Positions 1 to 9,577 of a stretch of DNA of 27,324 nt are shown here, piece after piece; the first letter of the stretch is position 1, and each line of letters begins with the position of its first letter. The position numbers and the translations under genes are program-made. The stretch lies in contig BFEA01000011.1 of assembly GCA_003427395.1 (NCBI GenBank), positions 5,793,852 through 5,821,175 on the forward strand, in the 5' to 3' direction. This stretch comes from Chara braunii (taxonomy: Eukaryota > Streptophyta > Charophyceae > Charales > Characeae). The notes below the pieces were generated by a model. The model was not told the origin of the DNA. It ran no database searches and saw only the letters and a program-made list of their open reading frames with translations.

Positions 1-1020
1 CCCAAAAGTTTCTCAGCGGGTTTGGGCTGTACTCGGCAAGCGCAGTACATCCCCCAACTCAGATTTGAAAAAAAATCAGTGGATGGTTGCTTTCTGACTG
101 GTCGGCAGACTGCCGACCGGTCGGCCCTACTGGCCGGCTGCAATATGGTCGGCGGTCGGGGTCGGTGGTCGGCAGGTATGCAACCCTGTTCTGGACCCAA
201 AAAAAAACGTCAGACTAGAAATTGCCCCGACCGGTAGGTGCCGACCAGTCAGGCTGCCGACCGTCAGGGATGCAACACTGTCTGGCATGTAATTCAGTGG
301 ACCGGACAGGAGTTGCAGTCTTCTTCCCATAATCACCAAAGACCGGACTTCCATATTCACACCAGGCGCTGTACCGTTGTTCTCTCGGCAGACAGCATGG
401 TGCTTCACATTCATCTAGCGAACAATGTCTGCAAAATCAGAAACAGTGTAGGGGTTCAATTGCAAGCGAGGAGACACACATTTATGGCATAGTAGGCACA
501 GTGGCCTTGCTGTAGCACTATGAGGTCATTTGATCATGCAGATTGTGCAGCAGGGGGACGTGTATTTAATTCTGCAGATTGTACGGTAGAGGTAGGTCCA
601 TTCCATTCTAGACAAATTTTATCAGGTTCCACTGGCTGTATTGGCTCTAGCATGTGTCCCGGAGAGAGACCATCTCAATTCGGGCGCTACATCAGATGAT
701 CACAGGGTGGATCATTGTCAGTTGGAGGGGAGCAGTAGGGGCTAGGTGGATGAGAAGTGGGCGGGTCATATGCAAAAAGCGGAAGCTGATCAGCCGCGCT
801 TGTGCTCAGAGTGGCTGCTAGCCGTGCAAATGCTGCACAGTTGGTCGCACCTTATGTCTGGTGCACACACAGGCCTGCAGCACTGTAAAAATCATTGCCA
901 CATTGTGGGCATCGGAGTCGGTATGTACAATTCCTGGCTAGTGGGAGTGACGATGTCCTTCCGTATGGTTGTGAGCATGGTGTCGAGGTAGATCTCTGAC
1001 CCCCACCGGGGGTGTGGTGC
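1..1020. other. Unassigned region with GGTCGGC/GCCGACC motifs
   Basis: No coding region is supported here. Between 97 and 270 the octamers GGTCGGCA and TGCCGACC recur in both orientations; 100-118 is a perfect 9-bp inverted repeat around a single A, and more copies lie near 234-285. This looks like the end of a foldback element or a low-complexity GC patch. The rest, to 1020, shows only short ORFs with no recognisable domain. Confidence 0.4.
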
Positions 1021-1085
1021 TCATGTTGTTAAATTACAAATGAGGCCAATGTCTAGGAGACGGCAGTGGAGGAGGGGAACGTCTC

Positions 1086-1258
1086 CATGAATGCCTGCGC
1101 CTATGAGAGCTCTACGATGGCTGATCTGACCATGAATGCCTGCGCCTATGAGAGCTCTATGATGGCTGATCTCTAAACCAAAGAGGCTCTGTGACGGCCG
1201 ATCTAACCATGAATGCCTGCGCCTTTGAGAGCTCTGATGGCGGATCTGACCATGAATG
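1086..1258. repeat. 45-bp tandem repeat, about 3.5 units
   Basis: Units begin at 1086, 1131 and 1208 with the shared start CATGAATGCCTGCGCC; a partial unit starts at 1251, and a further half-unit lies at 1183-1207. The first period is exactly 45 bp. Read on the minus strand in the frame of ORF 1021-1293, the unit encodes a 15-residue repeat (ISHHRALIGAGIHG core). That is the same frame as the reverse-transcriptase remnant upstream, so the repeat may have been part of its C-terminal tail or 3' region. Confidence 0.75.
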
Positions 1259-1479
1259 TGTTGATGACGAGGACGATGACAGAGGGGAGGCATGCGAGGG
1301 GAGGAGGAGGAAGAAGAGGAGGCAGTTGACGAAGGGGATGGTGTAGTTGAAGATGTAAGCGGAGAAGTTGTTGCTGGTAGTGGTTATGGTGATGATTGTG
1401 GTGATGATGTGATGTTGGAGGCACACTTTCAGCGGCAGCCGCATTGGTAGGATGCAGGCCATTATCCTTTGCACCCACT

Positions 1480-2421
1480 TCAACAACATTCATGCTCTGT
1501 TGCGGCTGGCATGGTTTGCAGTTGAGTTGCAGTATCCACATTAGCAACTGCCATTCCGATGGGAATAATAGGGGAAAGTGGGCCCGCTGCATTTGGATGT
1601 GTGGAGGGCTGATGCTGCCTGTATTCAGAATTGATGTTCGAGAGTGGGTGGGGGCCCACTGCATCTGGCTGGGTGGAGGGCTGATGCTGTCCATGTGCAG
1701 AATTAACATTCGGCAGTGGGTGACGTATTGACCGGTGCACCATGCGGTGAAACCCGTTCGAAAGCCAGTTGACATGAGAAGGTAGCTGACATTGCTGGCC
1801 ATGCACATATGCAGCCCAACCTCTGGCCAGGATAGCAGGAGGATTGGCCCCTAACAAGCATACATCATGTCAGGGACGTCACTGCAGCTTCGGAGTCAGT
1901 AATATGTTAGAAATGTGCTCAAACCTCGTTAGTTGTCCCATGGGCACACCTGGAGGCTGATGAGCTGGGGCATTGGAGGAAGCGCCGAGGTCACGTATGA
2001 TAGGGAATGTCCAAGCCTCAGCTTTATCAAACACAACAATGCAAAGTGAGCCGTCTGGCCGAACCAGGATTCTTGCCCCGAGGAAGGGACATGACCCATC
2101 TTGCTCAGTAGTGTTTTCCCACTCAAGAACATGCCGAGCAGGAGGGGGGGGTAATGTCTTCCAAGATAGGATGCCATCAATGAACGGATATGTGAATGCA
2201 TATGCTTGCACTGCGCACAGATCTCACTAATGAAGCTCATCGATAAACTGTGCTTCATCCCAATACGGCTTGACAATGGCAATTTCTCGTCTGACGTTAA
2301 TGTCCATAGGGATACTGACCACCTGATGGCATAGAGTGCCATAAGCAATAGAGACCACAGACCGCAGATACTGTTCTATTTCGGACACTGGAAGGTGTCG
2401 GAGCCATGTGAAGTAACCCAC
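1480..2421 (-). pseudogene. Decayed reverse transcriptase (RT palm and C-terminal part)
   Basis: One minus-strand frame runs from 2421 to 1480, interrupted by adjacent TAG and TGA codons at 2229-2224 and by TGA at 1881-1879 and 1872-1870. Its text follows the order of a reverse transcriptase palm. VVSIPMDINV (2322-2293) sits where RTs carry a GIPMG-type motif. PFIDGILSW (from about 2187) sits at the catalytic YIDD box, with the second aspartate replaced by glycine (GGC at 2175-2173). A conserved-looking stretch VFDKAEAWTFPIIRDLG follows. The part from 1857 down (LLARGW-like ILARGWAAY) looks like the region after the palm and holds a 24-residue repeat. Upstream, 2564-2376 in another frame may be more N-terminal sequence. 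The class of retroelement is uncertain (it is not the gypsy type seen elsewhere here), and no catalytic activity is expected. Confidence 0.6.
1578..1725. repeat. 72-bp tandem duplication
   Basis: Two units with a 72-bp offset (for example GCCCGCTGCAT at 1582 and GCCCACTGCAT at 1654), diverged by substitutions only. Because 72 is a multiple of three, the RT frame stays open across both units and encodes two copies of a 24-residue Pro/Gln/Asn-rich segment with the core QHQPST. The absence of indels between units suggests the duplication arose while the frame was still selected, or very recently. Confidence 0.8.
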
Positions 2422-2564
2422 TCCCTATGATGAGAACCTCCTACAGTCATGTACATTTTTACTGGTCTTCTGCCCTGCGGTATCATCGCCAAGGCATAAT
2501 CATGTGCTTCGTGAACAACATTTAGCACATTGTTAAGAATCATCACATGTGGTGAGACCCTCAA

Positions 2565-2740
2565 TGCCCCCCAAACTTGCCCAGCCTCTGCAGTGCATGG
2601 ATCTAGTCGTGCACACCCAAGGTGTCACAAGCAGTGTCTAATGGCCCCCACAGCCAAGGTCTAACCTACGACACCCCCTGCACAACCCGGGTATACTCAC
2701 CTAGCACAGCTGTTACTGGTGGTTCTGGTTATGTTTTTCA
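2565..2740. other. Unassigned spacer
   Basis: Short spacer between the RT remnant and the tandem-repeat block. No coding, RNA or element signature is visible. Confidence 0.4.
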
Positions 2741-2746
2741 TACTAC

Positions 2747-3200
2747 CTAGAGGTTGTAGCCTATAATCAACAGGTGTATGGCCGCCGTCCACCCCTCTAC
2801 CTGTAGTCATCAAGTAATCCCCTTTCCAGTTGCATTCTAGTTATGGCGTTAATATGAACTAGAGGTTCTAGCCTATCAGCAGTAGGTGTACGAACACCAT
2901 CTGCCCCCCTGCCTTAACAACCAAGTAGAACCCTCTTATGGTTGTACTGCTGTTGTTGTGTTGCTCGTTGTTTTATCATCTGGGGGTAATCTAGCCTCTA
3001 TCATTGATAGGTACATGGCCACCACCTATCCCCCTTCCTCTGTCTTCAACTAGACTCCTCCAGTCATTGTAGTTGTATCTGTCATCACCCAGAGCTTCTC
3101 AGGTCTCGGTCATTAGAAGGTACATAACACCATCCACTCCCATAGCTCTGTCAGCAACTGGGCCCAGTCTGGTCTATTTGTTATGGGGAGCAGACAATCT
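2747..3200. repeat. Four diverged tandem units of about 110-120 bp
   Basis: Units start near 2747, 2859, 2980 and 3088. They share the order: AGAGGTT/C-TAGCCTAT block, a GGTGTATGGCC/GGTACATGGCC block, a C-rich CCACC-CCCCT block, then a CAAC/TCATCAAGTA-like end. Spacings are 112, 121 and 108 bp. The units are strongly diverged, so this is an old tandem array. No function is apparent. Confidence 0.55.
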
Positions 3201-3367
3201 CTCCACTACAAATCCCCCTCTTGACCATCCCACCTGCGACCCTACCCCCCAAAGCAAGGCCCCAAGGTAACCAACTACATGATCATCCATTGCACTGCAG
3301 CGACTGCGCCTACTTGGCAAGTCCCTGTCTGCACCCCAGCTATATCAGTACTATGTAATGCACAGGG

Positions 3368-3440
3368 CCGATGGAAATTGAACCCTGGACCTCCAGCCCT
3401 GCAGAACCCTAGCTCAACCCACTGAGCTACTAGATCAACT
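3368..3440 (-). repeat. tRNA-derived SINE-like head 1
   Basis: The reverse complement reads like a tRNA gene: an A box TAGCTCAGTGGG (3431-3420), a D stem GCTC/GAGC, and a B-box-like GGTTCAATTTC near 3383. The anticodon and T arms do not pair well, so this is a tRNA-derived repeat or pseudogene rather than a functional tRNA. It lies about 150 bp from a second such unit in the same orientation. Confidence 0.6.
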
Positions 3441-3524
3441 GATCTGTCTATGTGCTGTACAACGCTGTGAAACAAGTATGTGGTCGCCAACCTAGCACCA
3501 AGTGCCTGTGCGCGGGGGAGGTTG

Positions 3525-3599
3525 AGGACCGACACAATCGAACCCACAACCTCCCCATTACGACACCAGAGCTCTAACCCACTGAGCTACCACAGTCCT
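3525..3599 (-). repeat. tRNA-derived SINE-like head 2
   Basis: On the minus strand this 75-nt block has A box TAGCTCAGTGGG, D stem GCTC/GAGC, a CTGGT-GTCGTAA anticodon-arm remnant resembling tRNA-Met or a relative with a CGT triplet at the anticodon position, and B box GGTTCGATTGT. Outer arms AGGACTG and CGGTCCT pair over 7 bp with one G-T, but the spacing to the D arm is 2 nt too long for a standard acceptor and the T stem is broken. Read as a SINE head or decayed tRNA. Confidence 0.6.
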
Positions 3600-3680
3600 T
3601 CCTGTTCTAAGTCTCGGCATGTGGGTGTCTGTTCTCAGTTTAGTAACTTCAGTTGTATTTAGCTTGCTTTGTTTTCAATT

Positions 3681-3963
3681 GCTGCATCATCTAGTAGTGT
3701 CATACCAGTTCTCCTTTGAGTCAGTTCGTTTTGTCCAGGTCTAAACTGTATTTTCCTGGGCTGGTTCAGCAACCGGCCGGTTCACCTCCCCTGGTCCCCC
3801 CAGATCCGGACCAACCCAGGAGGCTGCATCATCTAGTGGTGTCATACCAGTTCTCCTTTGAGCCAGTTCGTTTTGTCCATGTCTAAACTGTATTTTCCAG
3901 GGCTGGGTCAGCAACCGGCCGGTTCACCTCCCCTGGTCCACCCGGATCCGGACAACCCAGGAG
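3681..3963. repeat. 142-bp tandem duplication
   Basis: Units 3681-3822 and 3823-3963 start GCTGCATCATCTAGTRGTGTC and differ at only a few positions plus one single-base deletion. Each contains the palindrome AACCGGCCGGTT and a GGATCCGG/AGATCCGG motif. The high identity means a recent duplication. Confidence 0.9.
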
Positions 3964-4160
3964 GGTTGAACCGGGAAACCGTTTTTTTTAATTTTTTCTT
4001 TTTTCTTCTTCTTTTCCTTGTGGATTCCGATTGCGCTCTTCACGAGCTGTCGAAATCCACAATAAAATTTTGAAGGTGCAATTTTTTTTCGGGGGATTTC
4101 CTGGGAGGGGGGAAGGTAATTATTGGGATATTCAGGGAGGTATGGCTTTCCGTCGGAGGA

Positions 4161-4460
4161 GTCGAGTAAGCAAGTACACTTATTGGACCTCCCCGTGGTC
4201 CAAGACCTTCAATTCAACACCATAGGATGTTGTGGACCAACGCCCCACAGGCTGAACGAGATTTGCTAAGAGGAGGTACTTGCCAAACTTATAGCTCTTC
4301 CAGAGTATAGGTCGAGTAAGCAAGTTCCCCTATCGGACCTCCCTGTAGCCCAAGACCTTCAATTCAACACTATAGGATGTCGTGGACCAACGCCCCACAG
4401 CCTGAACGAGACATGCTAAGAGGAGGTACTTGCCAAACTTATAGATCTTCCAGAGTATAG
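4161..4460. repeat. 150-bp tandem duplication
   Basis: Units 4161-4310 and 4311-4460 have exactly the same length, begin GTCGAGTAAGCAAGT and end CCAGAGTATAG, with roughly 8 per cent substitutions. No ORF or RNA structure is recognisable; a third start (GTCGA) at 4461 breaks off at once. Confidence 0.9.
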
Positions 4461-5740
4461 GTCGACAGCAGAAGAGTTACGGGTTCAGGTTTCAACTCGT
4501 GCAGCTAGATCGTTTTCTGTTTGTTTTTTCCTACGTAGGGTGGGTCATCAGTCCGGAAGTATCTTGCATCGTAGTCCGTCCAGATACATGCAGTGGAGTG
4601 AGGTCCATTCTTGATAGATTGAGAGAAGAATATAGCTTAGGTCCATTCTTGGGCTTGCACCTCGGACAGCCTCGAAAAAAGAGACCCATAACCTTTTCCC
4701 CGCGCATAGGGACGTCCCAGAAACATAAAATCTCAGCAGAGCCACAGCATCAGCTCAAGAACTTCCTCATGACTGGGGGTGAACGAGTTTCAGGACATGT
4801 CCATGACATCTGGTCCAGTGGATTACACGATGCCAGATTAAAAAATGGGGTCTGCGGGACCCCGAAGCTTGAGAAAATTGCACCACTGAGCGACGGAGAT
4901 CCTCCACCCGCTCTTCTCAAGAAGTGGGGTCCAAAATTCTCCTCCTTTTAATTTTTTGAGAGGCAGAGGGCTCCTGGTGGCTGGGCAATCGCGGGGCTGC
5001 CCGTGCCTACCTGGTACAACCCCCCCCCCCTCAGTGTAATGTGCTGGAGTCAACTGGGGGTCTGTCGGGCCGGTCGACCGGCCGGTCCGACCGGCAGGCT
5101 CCCAGTTGGGGAAGGGGCCCCCAGTCCAACCAGGGACCAGCCCTGGTCTTTTTTTCAGGATTTTTGTCCAACAGGCAGGACTTCTGACCAAACAGGCACA
5201 GGTTTGTCCCGCTTGTATCCTTGGTGTATACCATTTCATGTTTTCGGCCCGCTCCTCTGTCTGTTGCTGGGCCTGTGTCCGACTTTTTGTGCTCAGGCCA
5301 GTTCATGGTTCAGGCCCAGCTGCCCAGACAACAAGGTAGCGTCTGGAGCTGAGTAGGGACTCAGCCCAGTAGATTTTGGGCTGGGCAACTCAGAAGCAGA
5401 CGGCTTCCTTTCCAGGCCATCGGATCTTGGTCCAATAGTATAGCTTGGGATGGAGGACGGTTCGTTGTTGACTGACCCAATAGCATACATAAGAGTCGGC
5501 CCAGTAGTAGGCAGGTGCACTTTCTTTCAGTCGTGTGCCTCCAGGCTGTGAGCGAGAGTAGAGAAGCAGCCTACCGTTAGAGTAAGATTAGCACTGGTAG
5601 AGCTACTCTAGCTTGGAGGTCACTCACATGGCACCACATCTTGGAGGTCCACCACCGGCCATAGTCAACCTTCTCCCAGACATCTGCAGTATGTCAGCAG
5701 CTCCAGACTCTTCCTTTCACCAGTTAGTATCATCCCACAG
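4461..5740. other. Unassigned region with a GC foldback
   Basis: A 150-codon plus-strand ORF (4499-4951) and several others overlap here, but none shows a domain, repeat or codon signal I can support. The only clear structure is the foldback at 5051-5108, listed separately. Confidence 0.35.
5051..5108. repeat. GC-rich foldback around a 16-bp palindrome
   Basis: CAACTGGGGGTCTGTCGG (from 5051) pairs imperfectly with the complement of CCGGCAGGCTCCCAGTTG (ending 5108). Inside, 5068-5083 is the perfect palindrome GGCCGGTCGACCGGCC. The structure could be the core of a small foldback transposon; no target duplication was identified. Confidence 0.6.
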
Positions 5741-5745
5741 AGAAG

Positions 5746-5747
<2 letters not shown>

Positions 5748-5825
<78 letters not shown>
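5748..5825. repeat. (GA)n microsatellite
   Basis: An uninterrupted AG dinucleotide run of nearly 80 bp. ORFs crossing it are artefacts of the repeat. Confidence 0.97.
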
Positions 5826-5826
<1 letters not shown>

Positions 5827-6711
5827 GGAGATGAAGAGACTGAGGTGGAGGCAAGAATATTATTATTTGGTTTTGCCATAACATTGACTATTCTTCTTCA
5901 TCTCCCACCTCGCACTTCGTTAGCGTATGATTACAGCAGGGAGGCTGTGTTTAGACGCTCCCCCAGCTGGCGTGAGATTGGATCTGAGTTGCATTGTCAT
6001 TTGAGCGTATTGTCAGGTCAATCCTGTCTGATTTCAGTCTTTCACAGTGTCCTGTTATATCTCTTCCTCATGTGGGTGGTCTTGGACTTCTCATCGACTT
6101 GGATCATTATTGGGCATCCATCGCGCATCCATCGCTTGTCCTCGGGTTTCCCCAACCTATTGGCCACTATCAAAATCCTTGATTGCTCTCCCTATCACCA
6201 TCCCAACCACCTACCGAGAGGAAGATAGAAAGACATAGAGAGACAGGCGTGCAGACAGATAGAAGGCATAGACATCCACTAGGGACTCACCTGTTCCCAA
6301 CACCAGTGCCACTGTCACCCACTGCCAGCCAGCCAGCCACGCTCCGCCAGGACACATATGCACCAGAGAGGCCAGCTACAGCACAGTCCTCCAAAACATA
6401 TCGCAAAATCATTGAGAAGCACAATGGCAGTAGTGTAAACATGGGGCCAGAGTGAGAACACTGAGAAGGGCACCACACCAGTCCACGGACAGAAGGGTTA
6501 GCATGAAACGAAGACAAGGGCGGGGAAGTAGATGATGGACAGAGCAATGGTGCACACTGCACAGAACGAAAGCCAACGGTGTACGAAATGCAGAGTTGTG
6601 GCAGTAAGAACTGGAATGGTTTGCATGGTCAAAACAGTTCATACACACCATTTCTTATGAGTCTGTTTTGAAACAACGAGTGTTCTTTTCTGTGACTTTT
6701 TCGTCCTTTTG
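5826..6711. other. Unassigned region
   Basis: The longest frame (5845-6228, plus) begins with a signal-peptide-like hydrophobic stretch, but has no ATG start and follows the microsatellite directly. Nothing else supports a gene here. Confidence 0.35.
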
Positions 6712-7443
6712 TGAAAATCTTGCTTCCTGCTGGAATGTGACAAGCAACAGCACGTGTTCCCTTTTGTGCATCTTTCGCCATACGTTGCACGTCGTCCGGA
6801 GGCCAAAGCCCAGGTTGATCACCGCTTCTGGCACCTTCTTGGACCAAACCGTGGTGAATATGACCCATTTGGTGGCATTTACACCATTTGACATTCGCTC
6901 CCACGTTACCTCAACAACCAACAATTCATGGGGTTCCCTTTCCCACCAGGTTGGAGAACCTGACCTCGAGTTCCATGTGAAGGTATAAGGGGGAACTCGG
7001 TGTAGGGCAAAAGAGGGATCAAATGAGCGAGTCATCCATTTTCAGAGAAGGTCCTCATATTGGAGTTCTAAATATGACTTTCGCCTTTTCCTCATGCGCA
7101 TAGCAAAACAGTAATGTAGTAGTTAAACCACCAGTACACGCCTCACATTTGCCACGGGCCCCTGTCAGAGGCCAAAACGCGACGCAGGCCGCCGACTTAT
7201 TTTATCGATGGCGTGCCGGTGCCAGCTTTTTCACACCAGGTGACCAGGCGACAAAACATTTTCAGCAAGGCTGGGGCCGTGTACTGGCAGTTCAAATGTG
7301 AGAAATTCACAGCTAGCCAACTTTAGCAATTATCATTCAACTTATTAAAAGAATGTCAAACACACAACTGCTGGCAGACACACGCTCTTGGCTAAGGGTT
7401 TGCCCCAAACAATTGTGGTACCAGCAGTGGACATGAACTCACA
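6712..7443 (+). pseudogene. Broken coding-like frame of unknown family
   Basis: A single plus-strand frame reads as plausible protein across the interval although stops interrupt it: TGA 6889, TGA 6961, TAG 7003, TGA 7024, TAA 7069, TGA 7075, TAG 7117 and 7120, TAG 7324, TAA 7393, TGA 7444. Segments such as RRPEAKAQVDHRFWHLLGPN and TYFIDGVPVPAF look like globular protein, and 7123-7323 is open for 67 codons. I recognise no family. The number of stops is close to chance expectation, so the call rests on amino-acid texture and may be wrong. Opposite-strand ORFs over the same bases are treated as shadows. Confidence 0.33.
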
Positions 7444-7446
7444 TGA

Positions 7447-8361
7447 GCATGGTCGCAGCGCGCTTGCTGCAATCCCCCACTTCATTGTCATAGTGTGCCT
7501 TAAATTCTTGATTTGCTTGGTATCGTATTATCTAAACAGTGCAGCAAATGGATAAAAACACCCAGAATAAGTAGACCAAATTTTCTGAAGTGGTGGTACA
7601 TGTGCAAGGAACCACTCGATGAGAAAAAAAATTCCAGAAGTGAGAGACACCAAAGCAGAACAAGCATATAAGAGCAAAGTCGAAAGCAGATTTACAAAGC
7701 AGAAATCACACCAACCGAGAAATTGAGAACACACATGCACCTAAGTCTCTTAATATAGAAAGCCCAACCTTATGCCTCCAACTATCAATACAATGACAGT
7801 TTGCTTCTCTCCCCTCCGGATATGATCCGAGGAGGTCTTTCTTCTTCTTCAAGAGAAGCCCATTTCAGCAATATGTTGTGACCACCTATACTCTACATAC
7901 CACCCTATTTCCTGTCCAATTCTTCTTCCTCCCCAACGGGGCAGCAGAGTCTGACCACGACACGTGCTCTTCAGCCACTTCCAGGCAAGTCCCATCGCTG
8001 TTCTCTTCCCTTGTTCTCCCGGTCCCTTCACAACCCACTTGCATCCAGCGCAACTATGGGTGCCACTGGTAGAGCCACCTCTTTGTTGTTGTCCCAGGTT
8101 CTACCTCTAAGCTGCGTTAAAATTACCACACTGCGGCCTGCAACCTGTGAAGTACCGAATGTGCCTTTGCAGCGGCCTTCAGTGTGTTTGTCAACTGAGG
8201 GAGGCCGCGGTAAGTTTGTGTGGACTGAGCCTTCCTTCTTGGGCCTTCTCTTAGGGCCCAATAATTATTCTTACATCATGGCCTTCACTTAGGGTCGGGC
8301 AAATTTTCTGCACGCGGCCCTGCTGGAGCCTTGCACTCCCAGCACTCCCACCCCCTCAGGT
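7447..8361. other. Unassigned region
   Basis: ORFs on both strands at 8011-8292 reach 93 codons without a recognisable domain. The segment lies just downstream of the integrase remnant on the minus strand and might include its 3' untranslated or LTR sequence, but no LTR boundary or polypurine tract was found. Confidence 0.35.
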
Positions 8362-9575
8362 TCAGAGCTCTCTGCAGAACCCTGAATCTTCGTGTTGTTG
8401 CTTACCTTTAAGAGCTCTCTCTTTATGTAGAACCACTTGAGGTGCAGACTTGATTAGCTCTTCTCTTGTAAACCACTGGTCTTCTTTAGGATCCAGATGA
8501 CCCTTGAAAGCCACTCTGAACTGCATCTGTGGCTTCGGTGGTCCACCTCTGCCCTGTGGTTTCTCCACAGGCATCTATCTCCCTGTGCTGCAGAGTTCAA
8601 TCAATGTCAACATATCCTCCGCTCATGGTTGGCGGCAGCATCAATCTGCAGGAAGGAAACTGACCGCTTTCTGAGAAAGGTAAGAGGTTGGATGCATGAA
8701 ATACAGTGTACGTGCGAAGATGAGGCAGGTATTCTATCACATAAGATGGCCCATCAGGATCATTACCTACAATGTCTATGACAGTCCAGGGACCGGAATA
8801 CTGCAGTGTCAGCTTGCATGATATGCCGTGCGCGGACACAACTGTGATGATCTAACCTAAGCTCTATCACCTACCTGAAACATGGACTTCCGCTGGTGTT
8901 TGTTTTCTGAATCAACCGTTGCTTTCTGTGGCTTCTCTAACTGTTCAACAGTCCCTTCCATCATCTGTTCATACGTAAGGGCATATTCTACTGTTCTGAA
9001 CGCTAACTATGGCTTCTGGTCTGGGAACAAGAGGTCAAGAGGTGTTATCGGTTTCCAACCCGAGTGCAATTCATTAGGTGTCAGCGCAGCTATCTGAGGC
9101 GCTCTTGCATCCCTGTCAAGTTGATCAGGAGAAATGTAATGCAGTAGCTGCTGCACTACTTTCTTAACCTGGTCAACCTGTCCACTAGATTCACAGTGAT
9201 TCCCTGATGTCATCTTGAGTTGTGAACCGAGCTTTACAGCTAGGTTCAGCCATTGTTCACAAGTGAACCTAACATCTCTGTCGCTTACAATGCTGTTTGG
9301 TAATCCAAAGTCTTGGATCCAGTTGTTCTGAATTCAGTTATAACTACCTCAGTTTTAGCAGTAGCTGGCAGCAGTATGAATCTAGCTAATTTTGAAATTT
9401 GTCAACTATAACCATAATGATGGCATAATCTGATTTTTCCCATTTCTGCTGGTAACCAGCATAACCATGAAGTCCATGGCCAGATGTTGGCTTGGTCCTC
9501 CAGGTATGGGAATAGGCTTTAACAAGCCAAGAGATGCCTCCAGGTATGGGAATAGGCTTTAACAAGCCGAGACAT
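8362..9575 (-). pseudogene. pol (integrase part): Ty3/gypsy chromovirus integrase remnant
   Basis: Read from 9575 down, the translation follows a gypsy integrase in order, with several frame changes. GLLKPIPIP (near 9520) marks the end of the zinc-binding region. AMDFMV carries the first core aspartate. VIVDKF and TAKTEVVITEF follow, interrupted by a TAG and frameshifts. IVSDRDVRFTCEQW (9291-9250) holds the second aspartate. SSGQVDQVKK (near 9190) is where GQTE-type integrases carry the catalytic glutamate, here aspartate. The C-terminal domain follows at 8839-8597 (YSGPWTVIDIVG, then YTVFHASNLLPF). A chromodomain-like end (FRVAFKGH, DQWFTREELI) lies at 8574-8362. No RT, protease or LTR is attached, so the element is 5'-truncated and inactive. 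Confidence 0.8.
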
Positions 9576-9577
9576 GC
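9498..9577. repeat. 40-bp tandem duplication within the integrase remnant
   Basis: CCTCCAGGTATGGGAATAGG begins at 9498 and again at 9538; the two 40-bp units differ by two substitutions. It duplicates the GLL-PIPIP segment, adds 40 bp (not a multiple of three) and so breaks the frame. Confidence 0.85.

Noticed and set aside
1203-1808. 201-codon minus ORF, the second longest in the window
   Set aside because: Different frame from the RT remnant; His/Pro/Ser low complexity; the RT frame explains the 72-bp repeat better.
3525-3599. Functional tRNA gene
   Set aside because: A box and D stem are good, but the T stem does not pair and the acceptor spacing is wrong.
1086-4460. CRISPR array
   Set aside because: Repeats are contiguous tandem units without unique spacers, and the DNA is eukaryotic.
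5613-5834. ORF ending in Arg-Glu repeat
   Set aside because: Translation of the GA microsatellite.
6655-7035. 126-codon minus-strand ORF
   Set aside because: Open, but the plus-strand frame over the same bases has the more protein-like text and extends further to 7443; no domain on the minus reading.
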